A stretch of DNA of 64,000 nt from Chamaelirium japonicum (lineage: Eukaryota > Streptophyta > Magnoliopsida > Liliales > Melanthiaceae). The DNA lies in the NCBI GenBank assembly GCA_947650365.1, contig OX393557.1, positions 29,067,298 to 29,131,297 on the forward strand, given 5' to 3'. Positions within the stretch are counted from its first letter, which is position 1; the number at the start of each line of letters is the position of its first letter. A program made the position numbers and the translations under genes. The notes under the pieces were generated by a model that had not been told where the DNA came from, did not search any database, and worked only from the letters and a program-made list of their open reading frames with translations. Below, piece by piece: positions 1 to 11,600 of this stretch.

Positions 1-1791
1 CCGAGTTTGCGTCAAGTTCGAGTCGATCCAAGTTTTCCTGAGTCAAGTCCGAGTCTCTACAAGCCCAAGTCGTTGTCCGAGTCGGCTAGGGCGAGTCGAG
101 TCGGAATGAGTTTTGGTACAGTACCTGAGAGGAAGTCCAATGATGATGGATGATAATGCCATGCCATGCGAGTTCTACAAAATATTACTTTAATAAATCC
201 CACTAATATACGAGGATACTACAAACCAGAGAGATTTCCTTGTAGTGTTAGAACTAAACTTCAAAGAAAAAAATATTTTGTAAGAAATAAGTTCAAGAAA
301 TTTCAAAGAAAAAAATAGGGGATAGTTGGTGCTTACAGAGAAAAGATTCAACCTTATGCAAAACTCAAAAGACATACAATGAAAGATGTCATGGAAAAAG
401 CCGGAAAGCAAAGAACTTGCAGAAGCACAAGTAATCTGTTGTAGAAATAAACAGATGGGAAAACGGAACAAAAATATTGAACAATCCCATCAACAATCAC
501 AGATGGATATAAACACCATGAAGATATAGTCGGATGCACATGCAATACACCAATAGGTCATTTATTTAAAATTTGGATACCCTTCGAGTGCATGAAGCAA
601 TAAACCAAGACCAATAGAAAAATAGTTGGATGACAGATGCAAAACCATGGTTAAAGTCTCAGAGACTCGACTCAACTCCACTGAGTTCAAGTCAACTCGC
701 CCATAAACATATGGTCCAAGTAGCCCACATAACTCGACCGACTAGAACCAACTTGGAATGACTTGATTGACTCATCTGAGTTGCCAACGATATGATTGAC
801 TCATCCAAGTTGCGAACGATACAACTAAATTTTTATCTATTAAAACCAATAATAGGTCGGACCAGAACGTATCCCTTTAACCTTTCAGGCAAAAGCCTAT
901 CACTGCCACTCGAGTCAGCCAATTTTGCCACCTCAACCATCACTACCACCATGAAGAATAAGACGACGAAGAAAAGGAAGACACTACTACTATTGTGTAT
1001 TGATTCAACCACCGCTGCCACCACAGAGGTGAGCCCCATTGCTCACCCTCCTACTCCCTCTATTGACCCAAGCCGATGACTCTCTCTCTCTCTCTCCCCC
1101 CCCCCCCTTCTCCATACGTTCTCTCGGCTCTCTCTCACATGACACAGCCCTCTCTCCCTCTGCTCACTTTTCTCTACACTCACTTTACTAAATCTCATCT
1201 TTTTGAAAATTGAGTCCAAAACACGTACAATGGATCTTAATTTCTTCAGGTCTCTTCAAAATGAGGTTCTTTTTTGTGTTCTTGATTGCCTATGAACGTC
1301 TCCATGCTAATGCTATAGCGTGCTTGAGATTCATGATTTGTACGCCCAACTCAGTTCCTAATCCACAACTCGTAGCTAGAAAGTTTTTGTGCTTCAGCAT
1401 ATTCTTACATAACACCTTAGTGCAATATAGTAGTTACCTACAGTTGTCTTCCATCATTAGAAGCTTAGATTGTTTCATAGTAGTTATAATAAACTATTTA
1501 TTAATTTTAGTTAATAGGTAAAAATGGGTATAGATAAATGTTAGCAACAAATCATAAGTTCCACATTCATTGACACATTATACACTTCTCACTTATCAGA
1601 CCCATGTAGGTTTTATTGCACAAAATCCACTGCTGATACGAAGAGATTGTGGTGCAATTAATGTGGAAAAGAGGTGTCGGGTTTAATAGATTTTAGCATC
1701 ACCGAGCTAAAATCTAAGATGCACAAACACGGACACGCCGACACGATATGTTTCAAAAAACCATGACACAGACACACTAGAGAACATGCTG

Positions 1792-1794
<3 letters not shown>
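1..1794. other. Repeat-derived DNA, no recognised gene
   Basis: The first 120 bases and 650-790 are full of GAGTC/GACTC motifs (gagtcgagtcgg and its complement), the kind of low-complexity interior seen in degenerate plant transposons. A (TC)n plus C-tract lies at 1080-1107. Short ORFs here resemble nothing I know. I see no splice-consistent coding region. Confidence 0.5.
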
Positions 1795-1851
<57 letters not shown>

Positions 1852-2225
1852 AGAGAGAGAGAGTTAGTCTATAGTGCAGTGGATTAACGTGCAGCCAAGT
1901 TAATTGGCCGCACGTGGAGGCTTTTTTTTTTTGGGTGATCACCTACCCTTTGATAAGCCACCACATGTCAAAAATCACTTCATTCTAAGACCTCTAGATG
2001 CATCGAATGTGCTCGGCTATATTGACCGTCCATTTTAACGGTAAATAAAGCCGAGCACATTTGATCACCTAGAGGTCTTAGATGAGCTGATTTTTGACAT
2101 GTGGCTTATCAAATGTAGGTGATCACCCTCAAAAAAATAAAAAATAAAAAACTCCACCAGCCAACCATAGAGTTGGCACGTTAATCCGCTACACCATAGA
2201 CTGGCTCTGTATATATATATATATT

Positions 2226-2256
<31 letters not shown>
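1795..2256. mobile_element. Foldback MITE 1 set between (TA)n/(GA)n tracts
   Basis: A (TA)n tract (1795-1848) and a short (GA)n lead into an imperfect palindrome at 1862-2209. The left arm (1862-2020) and right arm (2040-2209) are reverse complements, sharing for example gtgatcacctac, acatgtcaaaaatca and taagacctctag. A second (TA)n and (AG)n tract follows at 2211-2256. Insertion into TA microsatellites is known for Micron-like MITEs; assignment to that family is inference. No coding capacity. Confidence 0.75.
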
Positions 2257-2266
2257 GAATGATAAA

Positions 2267-2372
2267 ATGCGGCGTGCGGTGTCGCACCGCAGCCGTCTGA
2301 TGCACTCGCTGCGTGTGTGCGATGCACGCAACGGTGCATCAGACGGCTGCGGTGCGACACCGCACGCCGCAT
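2267..2372. repeat. Perfect 39-bp inverted repeat with 28-base loop
   Basis: Arms 2267-2305 and 2334-2372 are exact reverse complements (atgcggcgtgcggtgtcgca at the outer end), separated by a 28-base loop. The arms are G/C-rich in an AT-rich setting. (TA)n/(AG)n precedes it (2211-2256) and (TA)n follows (about 2393-2460). A related, degraded copy lies at 35828-35940. Confidence 0.9.
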
Positions 2373-2389
2373 CCTAACACCTAACACGC

Positions 2390-2890
<501 letters not shown>

Positions 2891-3387
2891 CAAGTCTAAT
2901 ATGATGATTCATAATCAAACATAAAGCAAATAGTTAACTAAAAAAGTCTCCAACAAACGATAGTATCATTACATCATCAATGATTCAAGTGTATAGTTTC
3001 AAACTTTCAAAACACAAAAAAAACAAGTAGAACATGCATATAATCATCATCCATTAAGACCAACATAAAGTGTCACCGTATCATCACCATCGATGCAATC
3101 ATCCGTGAAGACCACGGCCTCCATATCCGGCTCATCGATGGAAAGATTCACAATCTTAAGAATCCCAATATCTTCAAATGAGAAAAAAGCCTCTCTGGTA
3201 ATGTCCGACACGCTCCGGCATATGTCGAACAACCTTTCTTGATAGATGACATGTTTTTCGGTGTGTCAGACACGTGTTGAAGAGTGTGGTACGTGTGTCG
3301 GTGTCCAACACGTGTCAGACACAGATACGTAGAGGTTCTGAGAGTTTTGGTGCTTCATAGGCTAAAATCACTAGGATGCAGTAACTT
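2891..3387. other. Gene-free AT-rich stretch left of the inverted duplication
   Basis: No coding region, RNA gene or recognisable element end is visible. The stretch stops where similarity to the right arm of the eIF5A inverted duplication begins, near 3388. Confidence 0.4.
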
Positions 3388-5385
3388 GTTATAAGATGTC
3401 AAGTCCCATTGTAGCATCAATGAAGAAACTTTTGAGTACAAAAAGAACATAAAGCAAGATGAGAAATCAATGCAAATCATTTGAGACCTCCAAGAGAATG
3501 AATATGGTGCATGTAAAACAAAGAAGGGTAAAGAAGTTGCAAGTGTTCGCTAAATGTAACAAAGAATAGACACAAGGTAACAGGTCAGTTATAGGATCAA
3601 ATTGATAAAGCTTAGATATTCAAAACAACAATAAAATGATTTACAAGAATATTAGGATGATACTGATAGAAGGTAGGATCCAACGATCCAAAGTCTCGTT
3701 CATGTGAAGCAGTGACGAGCTATTTTCTCAACCAACAAATTCGCTATCGCCTGGACATCTGACAACATCCCAATATCCGACGTGGCTTGCAACTTATTGG
3801 GGTTCTTGAACGAGATATAGATGTGAAAACCACAAGTGTACAATATTTACATTATTACACAATTTAATTTTTCAAGGAAATTTTGTTGTTCTTAATGTAC
3901 CTCAATATATTTTGTATCTTATGTTAATTAATTGTTCAATTCGCTTATCTTTTTTAGGTAGCCAATTGTAGTAGAAATAAGATACCTTCTAAAAATGAAA
4001 CTTACGTATAATTATCTGAATATTAAGCAATGAAGAGATAGATTATCCTAGGTTTTTTTTTACAATTTTAAAATATTAAAAGTTGAGAAAAAAAGATAAG
4101 GACCACGAGATCCATCACACGCTTTTTCTTACTCCCTTTATCTCTCCTCCCCATTATCAACCAACCCCCACGTACCAACTCATATCCACGTACCAACACA
4201 TACCCACATACCGGCCATTCCCATTTTTTTCCTCCATTGCACCGTCGCCGTGCAGGATTTTTAGCTTGTTATGTATTTGTTTGTAGTACCTTGGATGATA
4301 AGCCTTTGAACTAGACACTTTAGACCTCCAATGCGTCGCAATTCGTATCTTTAGTCAAAAATGCTCATCTTCTGGTTGTGAAATAAATTGGAGTAAAAAT
4401 AGCTTGACGCAAGGAAAGGTGAATGGCTTGGCATCCATTGACTATAATTTTGAGGTTACAGGAAAGACAACTAAAAACAAATGTCTCAAGTTTGATTATG
4501 TCAAACTCAAAAATTCTTACTTGGTAATGAAAACGACGAGTGAATACATCAGTATGAAGTAGGGGGCTTTGATGGAGAAGGCTTAAGTTGGTTAGATAAC
4601 AAGGTTGACGCGGACTTTCCAGTGACTACATAACCTAGTCGAGAGTAGCAATTTGAGTCTGGGGAGGCAAACTATGAGGATGATATTTGAATTCCAATTT
4701 GAAATGTTGAAACTTGAATATTGGAAATACTTTTGTAACTAATATTCATCCCATTTAGCCTGAGCATACTTATTTGGCAACCATGTAGTAAATAAGTAAT
4801 GTTTAATGGAGATACTATATGTACATAAAAAAGAAAAGGAGCTGAATGAAAACTCAGATCACGAACTAAACATAAATGAAAACTCAGATCACAAAATTCA
4901 CAACAAAATGCGAATAAGAAGGAAAAGATCGAATCAAACCGACACGAACCTTGCAAGGCCTTCCCTTGATCACGAGGTGTCCGTTCTTGCGGATCGTTCC
5001 GGCCTGCTGCGGGTAGGTCTTGGATGCCCCGGCGTCGGCCTTCGATTCGAAGTGGTGCTCCTCGTCCGACATGATTCCTGGTCGAGATCAGAGACAGCGA
5101 GAGAGATGAATTGCAGATCTAGCGATCAGAAATCCCAAACTGAGAGGACCTAGGGTTTACCTTCTGGAGAGGTGAGCGGTGACGGCGAAGAAGACGGCGA
5201 TCAAGTACGGGGAATCGCCTTTAAATAGCTCGGACGGAGGAAGGCCGGACTCGGGTTTCGATAAATTCGTCTAGGCATCGGGTCGCATCGGCTCTGCATC
5301 TGGTCGTTGGATGAAGGCACGTGGATGGTCGGATCTCGATGGGAATCTGCTCGCGTTTGTAGCACGCACGCATGGAAAAAAAAAA
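3388..5385 (-). repeat. Left arm of inverted duplication of the eIF5A 5' end
   Basis: This roughly 2.0 kb arm is the reverse complement of about 8354-11418. It holds, reading leftwards, the eIF5A promoter, 5' UTR, all of exon 1 and much of intron 1. Over about 265 bases compared by eye (4480-4745 against 9010-9275) there are about 10 differences, so near 96 % identity. The right arm has about 1.07 kb that the left lacks (10158-11226). No eIF5A exon 2-5 lies to the left, so this copy cannot encode the protein. Confidence 0.92.
4950..5072 (-). pseudogene. Truncated second copy of eIF5A, exon 1 only
   Basis: The 41 codons here translate exactly like exon 1 of the gene at 8674 ([10 protein letters not shown]...GRPCK) and are followed by the same splice-donor sequence. 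The upstream TATA-like ttaaatagct region (about 5218-5229) and 5' leader are also present. The hypusine-bearing exon 2 and all later exons are missing, so this is a promoter-plus-exon-1 fragment facing away from the real gene. It may be transcribed leftwards; that is inference from the preserved promoter. Confidence 0.9.
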
Positions 5386-5556
5386 GTCTTAGGAAAGCCC
5401 AAGCTATATCATGGCCATCCAATGTTGCCTTATCACCTTGGATCTAAACACGATAGACATAACTATCATATTTTGGGCATTTAATCATCGCATATTCACT
5501 TAACACAAAACGTGATGGTCGTATGTGATTTTGATATACGGTTCATATTTTTCTAT

Positions 5557-6221
5557 ATTGGGGTGGAAAGGGACAGCGAATGATTCTCGTGCTCTCATTG
5601 AGGCGATTAATAACCCACAATTGAAATTTCCTCATGCACCTAATGGTACGTGTTATCATGTATTATGTGTTCCGGTTTGATTTTAATTATAATAGTTTAC
5701 TTCTTTAATTTATAATATTATTATCATTTTGATCTTAAGAAAATATTAACTTGTTGACTCAGGGGTACCCAAATATGAAGGATTTTCTATCCCCATATCG
5801 TAATATTCGATACCATCTACAAGATTATCGAGGTGGGAACAGGGCCAAATTTGCATAAGGAAATGTTCAATGAAAGACATTCTTCAATGAGGAATATTAT
5901 TGAGCGTTATTTTGGTGTGTTGAAATCTCGTTGAACTATATTGGATGCAATGTCAAGCGCGCTTCTCATTACAAAAACAAAAATTGATTGCGGTGGCATG
6001 TATAGTTCTATATAACTTTATTAAGTATGAATGTATTGCAGATGCAGAGTCCGAAAAAAAAATCAATAATGATAGTGTTAATTAAAGTAGAGCGTCAAAT
6101 GATATTTTCAGACCCTGATCGAGTTATCTTATCTTGAGATCGGAGAAAAATGGATCATATTAGGGATGCAATTACTGAGGCTATTTATAGTGTTCAACAT
6201 GTTCGTGAGGCTTATAATTAG
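5557..6221 (+). pseudogene. PIF/Harbinger-type transposase relic (C-terminal part)
   Basis: Conceptual translation gives GWKGTANDSRALIEAI at about 5560, then a likely intron (gtacgt at 5646 to ctcag near 5762), then GYPNMKDFLSPYRNIRYHLQ, and about 40 codons later NERHSSMRNIIERYFGVLKS. These match the DDE_Tnp_4/Harbinger transposase block with GYPN and the RHS...ER.FG.LK motif. LIAVACIVLYNFIKYE and DHIRDAITEAIYS follow near 5985 and 6145. At least one stop and a frame break interrupt it (after the GGNRAKFA segment, and after VLKSR). It is a plain DNA transposon, inactive, and lies in the spacer of the eIF5A inverted duplication. Confidence 0.85.
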
Positions 6222-6312
6222 TTGTATATTTTATTGCAATATTTTATTTCAATTCAATATATATTCATTATGTTTATAGTGCTCAACTTTTTATTTAATC
6301 ATCTTTATACAG

Positions 6313-6489
6313 GACATGACACATTTCTATGTTGCTTTTGTTAGACGGACGCCTAGGATCTATTGTACTTGGGCAAAGACGCACCCCCTAATTGCTGGGT
6401 ACTCGGGATGTTTACACTTTTCATACAAGACGTTTGAGGAGACAAATGTTGTATTTTTGAACTTTCAGAATGAACAAGCACAAATCTGA
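6313..6489 (+). CDS. Small ORF like the RNase H1 N-terminal hybrid-binding domain
   Basis: An uninterrupted reading frame of about 58 codons contains FYVAFVRRTPRIYCTWAKTH and then GYSGCLHFSYKTFEE. The pattern F/YYV...R.P.IY.TW......GYSG...SF.T.EE is that of the small RNA/DNA-hybrid-binding domain found at the N-terminus of eukaryotic RNase H1. It begins about 90 bases after the Harbinger transposase relic on the same strand, so it may be a second ORF or cargo of that element, or an exon of a larger lost gene. No catalytic RNase H domain follows. The true start is unknown; the first upstream ATG in frame is the Met in DMTHFYV at 6319. Confidence 0.6.
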   Translation, partial: DMTHFYVAFVRRTPRIYCTWAKTHPLIAGYSGCLHFSYKTFEETNVVFLNFQNEQAQI

Positions 6490-6856
6490 CCATCTTCCCC
6501 GGATCCACAAATGCACATCAATCCCCATAATATAACCTATCATGGAAAGACATGGATTGTAATTGTTATTATTCTTATTTTAGTTGTCAAAGTATTGTAT
6601 TTGTAGTCTTATGTGCTAGACACATGTAACTTAGCTATGTAATAACTATTTTTATACTTCTTAACATATTTTCTATCTTGTTATGAAATATGGATGTGGT
6701 TCCTCCTATCAAATAGACATGGGTCAGCATGGCCAAAGTTTTTTAGCCAGCTGATAAGGTCAAATAGTTATGATTAATAGTATAGGCTAGTAATCATGTT
6801 CAAATAGTCAAGCCTGACCATTATGGTTAATGCAATAGGTAATGACATCATGGTTA

Positions 6857-7033
6857 TCTATACTATATACTAAAAGGGAGTCTCTCTCCCATGTTGTAAC
6901 ACGTGGACGTCTTTTAAAGAATCATAATCATTCTTCCATGTGTGAACACGGCTCAGTTTTAAATCCTATTAAAAACCTACCATAAAGATAATAAAACACT
7001 AATTCAATAGCATTTAATTATCATTTGATGTTA

Positions 7034-7068
<35 letters not shown>

Positions 7069-7354
7069 AGGTGAATCACACTCACTTTAGATTTCATACT
7101 TTTTCGAACAGTTGTGATGTCATCTGTGCCAAATGAATATGCATCAAGCTCATCTGGGCATTGCCCGGGTTTCTTACTAGTAGTATCTAATCCTAAAATG
7201 GAAGCCTCTCTCCCATGTTGTGACACGTGGACGTCTTTTAAAGAGCCAGAATCATTCTTCCGTGTGTGAATACGGCTCACTTTTAAATCCTATTAAAAAT
7301 CTACCATAAAGATGATAAATACTCATTCAATGACAATTAATGATCATTTGATGT

Positions 7355-7403
<49 letters not shown>

Positions 7404-8136
7404 AGAAGTGAATCACACTCACTTCAAATTTTACACTTCTTCGAACAGTTACGATATTGTTTGTGCCAATTGGCGTGCATCATCTCAACCGGGCATTGCC
7501 TGGGTTTTTTACTATTAGTTTAATACTAAAATGGAGCCATCTCTCCTGTGTTGTGACACGTGGACCACTTTTGAATAACCAGAATCCTTCTCCTGTGTGT
7601 GAACGTGGCTCTCAAATAAATCCTATTAAAAATATATTATAATAAACACCAATTCAATGGCATTTAATGATCATTTGATGTTAATTAAAAAAAATCATTA
7701 GTACGATCTCTATTCCTCTTTATAATAAGTGAATCACACTCTAAAAAGTGAATCACAATCACTTCAGATTGTATACTTTTTTTTTGGATGACTTTGATGT
7801 TGTCTGTGGGAAGTGACATGCATCCTTTCTCCCGTGTTATGACTTATGGACCTCTTTTAAAGATTCAGAATTTTTTTCCCTTGTGTGAACGTGACCTTCT
7901 TTCTCATAAATCCTATTAAAAACTCACTATAAAGATATAAATACCATCCAACGACATTTAATGGTCATTTGATGTTAATTAGGAAAATCATTAGTACTAG
8001 CTTTTTCTCTAACAAGTGAAATCACAGCCCGACGAGTGAATTACACTCACTCCAAATTGTACACTTTTTCGAACGGCCGTCTATATCTAGTGGGGTGCAT
8101 CGAGTTCATCCGGGCATTCCCCGGGTTTCTTACTAG
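6857..8136 (+). mobile_element. Tandem array of four non-autonomous Helitron units
   Basis: Units run about 6857-7180, 7181-7518, 7519-7830 and 7831-8136. Each begins near a TC/TA...CTAAAA(T/G)GGAG leader, has a (CT)n or AT-rich middle, and a common tail (gtgaatcacactcact, ttcgaacagtt). Units 1, 2 and 4 end in a GC hairpin of the gggcattgcccgggt type followed by ttactag. The 5' TC, the 3' hairpin and the terminal CTAG, with A before and T after (6856 and 8137), are the hallmarks of Helitrons. Unit 3 lacks its hairpin and runs straight into unit 4. No RepHel coding sequence is present. Confidence 0.85.
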
Positions 8137-8353
8137 TTGATACAGAATCTGAGAAGGTGAAGTTGTTTTAACTAAACAAAATTCTAGCTTCTAGACAGAA
8201 TAAAATCAATTTCTGAAAACTCAATGCAAACAATAATTAATTCCAAGCAAAATCTGAGAATTGATTCCTGATAAAATCAATTCTCATACTCTACTAGGAA
8301 TCAATTTTTTCAGAGTCAATTTTTTCAAGCGTTAAAAGTTAATGCAAACAGGG
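8137..8353. other. AT-rich spacer between Helitron array and right duplication arm
   Basis: This stretch is AT-rich with repeated aatcaattt motifs and ends in tgcaaacagggcc, reminiscent of a Tourist/Harbinger terminus (ggccctgtttgca on the other strand). No partner terminus was found, so it is left unclassified. Confidence 0.35.
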
Positions 8354-8514
8354 CCTAACTTTTCCATGCGTGCGTGCTATAAACATGAGCAGATTCCCAT
8401 AAGATCCGATCATCCACGTGTCCTCCATCCAAGGACCAGATGCAGAGCGGATGCGACCCGTTGTCTAGGACGAATTTATCAAAACCCGAGTCCGCCCTTC
8501 CTCCGTCCGACGCA

Positions 8515-8673
8515 AGAGCTATTTAAAGGCGATTCCCGTAGTTGATCGCCGTCTTCTTCGCCGTCACAGCTCACCTCTCCAGCAGGTAAACCCTAGGTCC
8601 TCTCAGTTTGGGATTTCTGATCGCTCGATCTGCAATTCATCTCTCTCGCTGTCTCTGATCTCGACCAGGAATC
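8515..8673 (+). promoter_or_regulatory. eIF5A core promoter and 5' leader
   Basis: A TATA-like tatttaaagg element (about 8520-8529) lies about 150 bases before the ATG, followed by a C/T-rich leader with ctcacctctccagcag. A possible 83-base leader intron fits GT-AG rules (gtaaac at 8586, ccag ending at 8668), but this is unproven. The same block is mirrored in the left arm at about 5074-5230. Confidence 0.6.
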
Positions 8674-11600
8674 ATGTCGGACGAGGAGCACCACTTCGAA
8701 TCGAAGGCCGACGCCGGGGCATCCAAGACCTACCCGCAGCAGGCCGGAACGATCCGCAAGAACGGACACCTCGTGATCAAGGGAAGGCCTTGCAAGGTTC
8801 GTGTCGGTTTGATCCGATCTTTTCCTTCTTATTCGCATTTTGTTGTGATTTTTGTGATCTGAGGTTTCATTCAGGTTTAGTTCGTAATTTGAGTTTTCAT
8901 TCAGCTCCTTTTCTTTTTTATGTATATATAGTATCTCCATTGAACATTACTTATTTTACAACATGGTTGCCAAATAAGTAAGCATAGGCTAAATGGGATG
9001 AATATTAGTTACAAAAGTATTTCCAATATTCAAGTTTCAACATTTCAAATTGGAATTCAAATATCATCCTCATAGTTTGCCTCCCCAGACTCAATTTGCT
9101 ACTCTCCACTAGGTTATGTAGTCACTGGAAAGTCCGTGTCAACCTTGTTATCCAACCAACTTAAGCCTTCTCCATCAAAGTCCCCTATTCCATACTGATG
9201 TATTCACTCGTCGTTTTCATTACCAAGTAAGAATTTTTGAGTTTGACTTGATCAAACTTGAGACATTCGTTTTTAGTTGTCTTTCCTGTAACCTCAAAAT
9301 TATAGTCAATGGATGTCAAGCCATTCACCTTTCCTTGCATCAAGCTATTTTTACTCCAATTTATTTCACAGCCAGAAGACGAGCATTTTTTATTAAAGAT
9401 ACGAATTGCGACGCATTGGAGGTCTAAAGTGTCTAGTTTAAAGGCTTATCATCCAAGGTACTACAAACAAATACATAACAAGCTAAAAATCCTGTGTGGT
9501 GCAATGGAGGAAAAAAATGGGAATGGCTGGTATGTGGGTATGTGTTGGTACGTGGGTATGTGTTGGTACATGGGGGTTGGTTGATAAAGGGAAGGAGAGA
9601 TAAAGGGAGTAAGAGAAAGCGTGCGATGGATCTCGTGGTCCTTATCTTTTTTTCTCAACTTTTAATATTTTAAAATTTTAAAAATAATCCTAGATTTTCT
9701 ATCTCTTCATTACTTAATATTTAGATAATTATACGTAAAGTTTAATTTTCAGGAGGTATCTTATTTCTACTACAATTGGCTGCCTAAAAAAGATAAGCAA
9801 ATTGAACAATTAATTAACATAAGATACAAAATATATTGAGGTACATTAAGAACAACAGAATTTCCTTGAAAAGTTAAATTGTGTAATAACGTAAATATTT
9901 TACACTTGTGGTTTTCACATCTATATCTTGTTCAAGAACCCCAATAAGTTGCAAGCCACGTCGGATATTGGGATGTTGTTAGACGTCCAGGCGATAGCGA
10001 ATTTGTTGGTTGAGAAAATAGCCCATCACTGCATCACACGAACGAGACTGTGGATGATTGGATCCTACCTTCTATCAATATCATCCTAATATTCTTGTAA
10101 ATCATTTCATTGTTGTTATGAATATCTAAGTTTTATCAATTTGATGCTATAACTGACCCACCGACTTATCATCATCCAACCGAATAAGAGGAATACCTTT
10201 CTCATATGTTTGTTGCATTTTCCATAATAGACGTGTTTATGATGGTTTTCTTTGTCTATTTCCCACCCTCTATTCTATAGATTTCGATGTCCTTCATTGG
10301 AGATAAACATCTTTAAGACACTCATCTATTATAAAGGTGCTATATTTTTAAAATAAACACTGAAAAGTGGCGGCTTAGATATTTTTGAGAGAATGAGTGA
10401 AATTATTCGCTTAGTAAGGCTGTCAGCAAGAATATAACTTTTTGCAAGCGAGTTGTCCCAGGTCAAAGGCTCTATTAAACTAGTGAAAGTTGTCATCATA
10501 TGCAACACATACCCTTTTGTTGTAGAGGCACTATAGGCATTTTCTACATTTCTTTATCGAAAGTTCAATAAACTTATTCTCAATTTATTCCAGGTATATA
10601 ATTTGATGCATTGTTTGTTATCATACGAACCACATTCTCCTTGCTAATATCTTTAACAATTTCATCAAGCAACTTAAATAAACTGCTTGCATCATTAGAT
10701 GCATCCACATACCTCACTAACATATATGTTGTGGACATGACACCAAAAAATTTATAATTTCTCAACCCTTCTTACATGACTGAACAATCTGTTTCATTCC
10801 AAGAAGCCTTGAACTCATTCAAATAAGGTAGGGTTAGGTAGCTTTTACCCCCTGTAGTAATACCAAAAATCAGTTAACCCATCTAAATTTTAAAAGTCAC
10901 ACCCTCTCATGAGGGGGTGAAAGTAGTATGTTTTCGAAACTAAAGGGGGGGTAATGTGTGGTTTTTAAGTTTTGGTCTTGAGAGAGAGAGAGAGTAGTGG
11001 CTAGTGATTTTTGGTGTAACAACAGGGGGGCCCTGGGTGGCAAAATGTATTTTACCCAATAAGTTATTAGTGTATCCACCTTCGCTTAATCATTGTTAAT
11101 AGAGGGCCGCACAACTCATAAGGCGTTGGAGACTTCAAAATTTTCCTACCAATCTAATGGCTTGCATACTTTCAAAATAAATGAAATAGCTGCAAGATAA
11201 AAGCACATTGTTGTAATTACACGTTACCTTGTGTCTATTCTTCGTTACATTTAGCGAACACTTGCGCAACTTCTTTACCCTTCTTTTTTTTTACATGCAC
11301 AATATTCATTCTCTTGGAGGTCTCAGATGATTTGCATTGATTTCACATTTTGCTTTATGTTATTTTTGTACTCAAATATTCCTTCATTGATGCCACAATG
11401 GTACTTGACACCTTATTCTACATTCATTTGCATCAGTTCTTCGGTATTTTGAAATTTAATGAAGTCTTATTTTCTGGAACTGGCATGAGCACTGAGAGTC
11501 CACTCAGGAATCTTACTCACGTCTAAGTAACATGTAGCATGGAGCATCAAATCCATTTTGAATTTTGTTTTTTTTCTTCCATACAGTGATAATTCATATT

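Larger units (their letters stand above)
10158..11226. mobile_element. Insertion present in only one duplication arm
   Basis: The left arm reads continuously (rc ctataactgacctgttacc) where the right arm has ctataactgaccc, then about 1.07 kb, then gttaccttgtg. The extra DNA carries a hAT transposase scrap (10566-10822) and a small TIR-like element. I see no clear target duplication, so it is either an insertion after the duplication or a deletion from the left arm. Confidence 0.75.
8354..11418 (+). repeat. Right arm of inverted duplication, overlapping functional eIF5A
   Basis: Reverse complement of 3388-5385, beginning around ccatgcgtgcgtgct and ending near 11418 inside eIF5A intron 1. The arm is interrupted at about 10158-11226 by about 1.07 kb not found in the left arm. 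The active gene's promoter, exon 1 and much of intron 1 lie in this arm. Confidence 0.92.

Noticed and set aside
3388-5072. A second complete eIF5A gene on the minus strand
   Set aside because: Only exon 1 and intron 1 sequence are present; no hypusine-loop or C-terminal exon is found in the first 3.4 kb.
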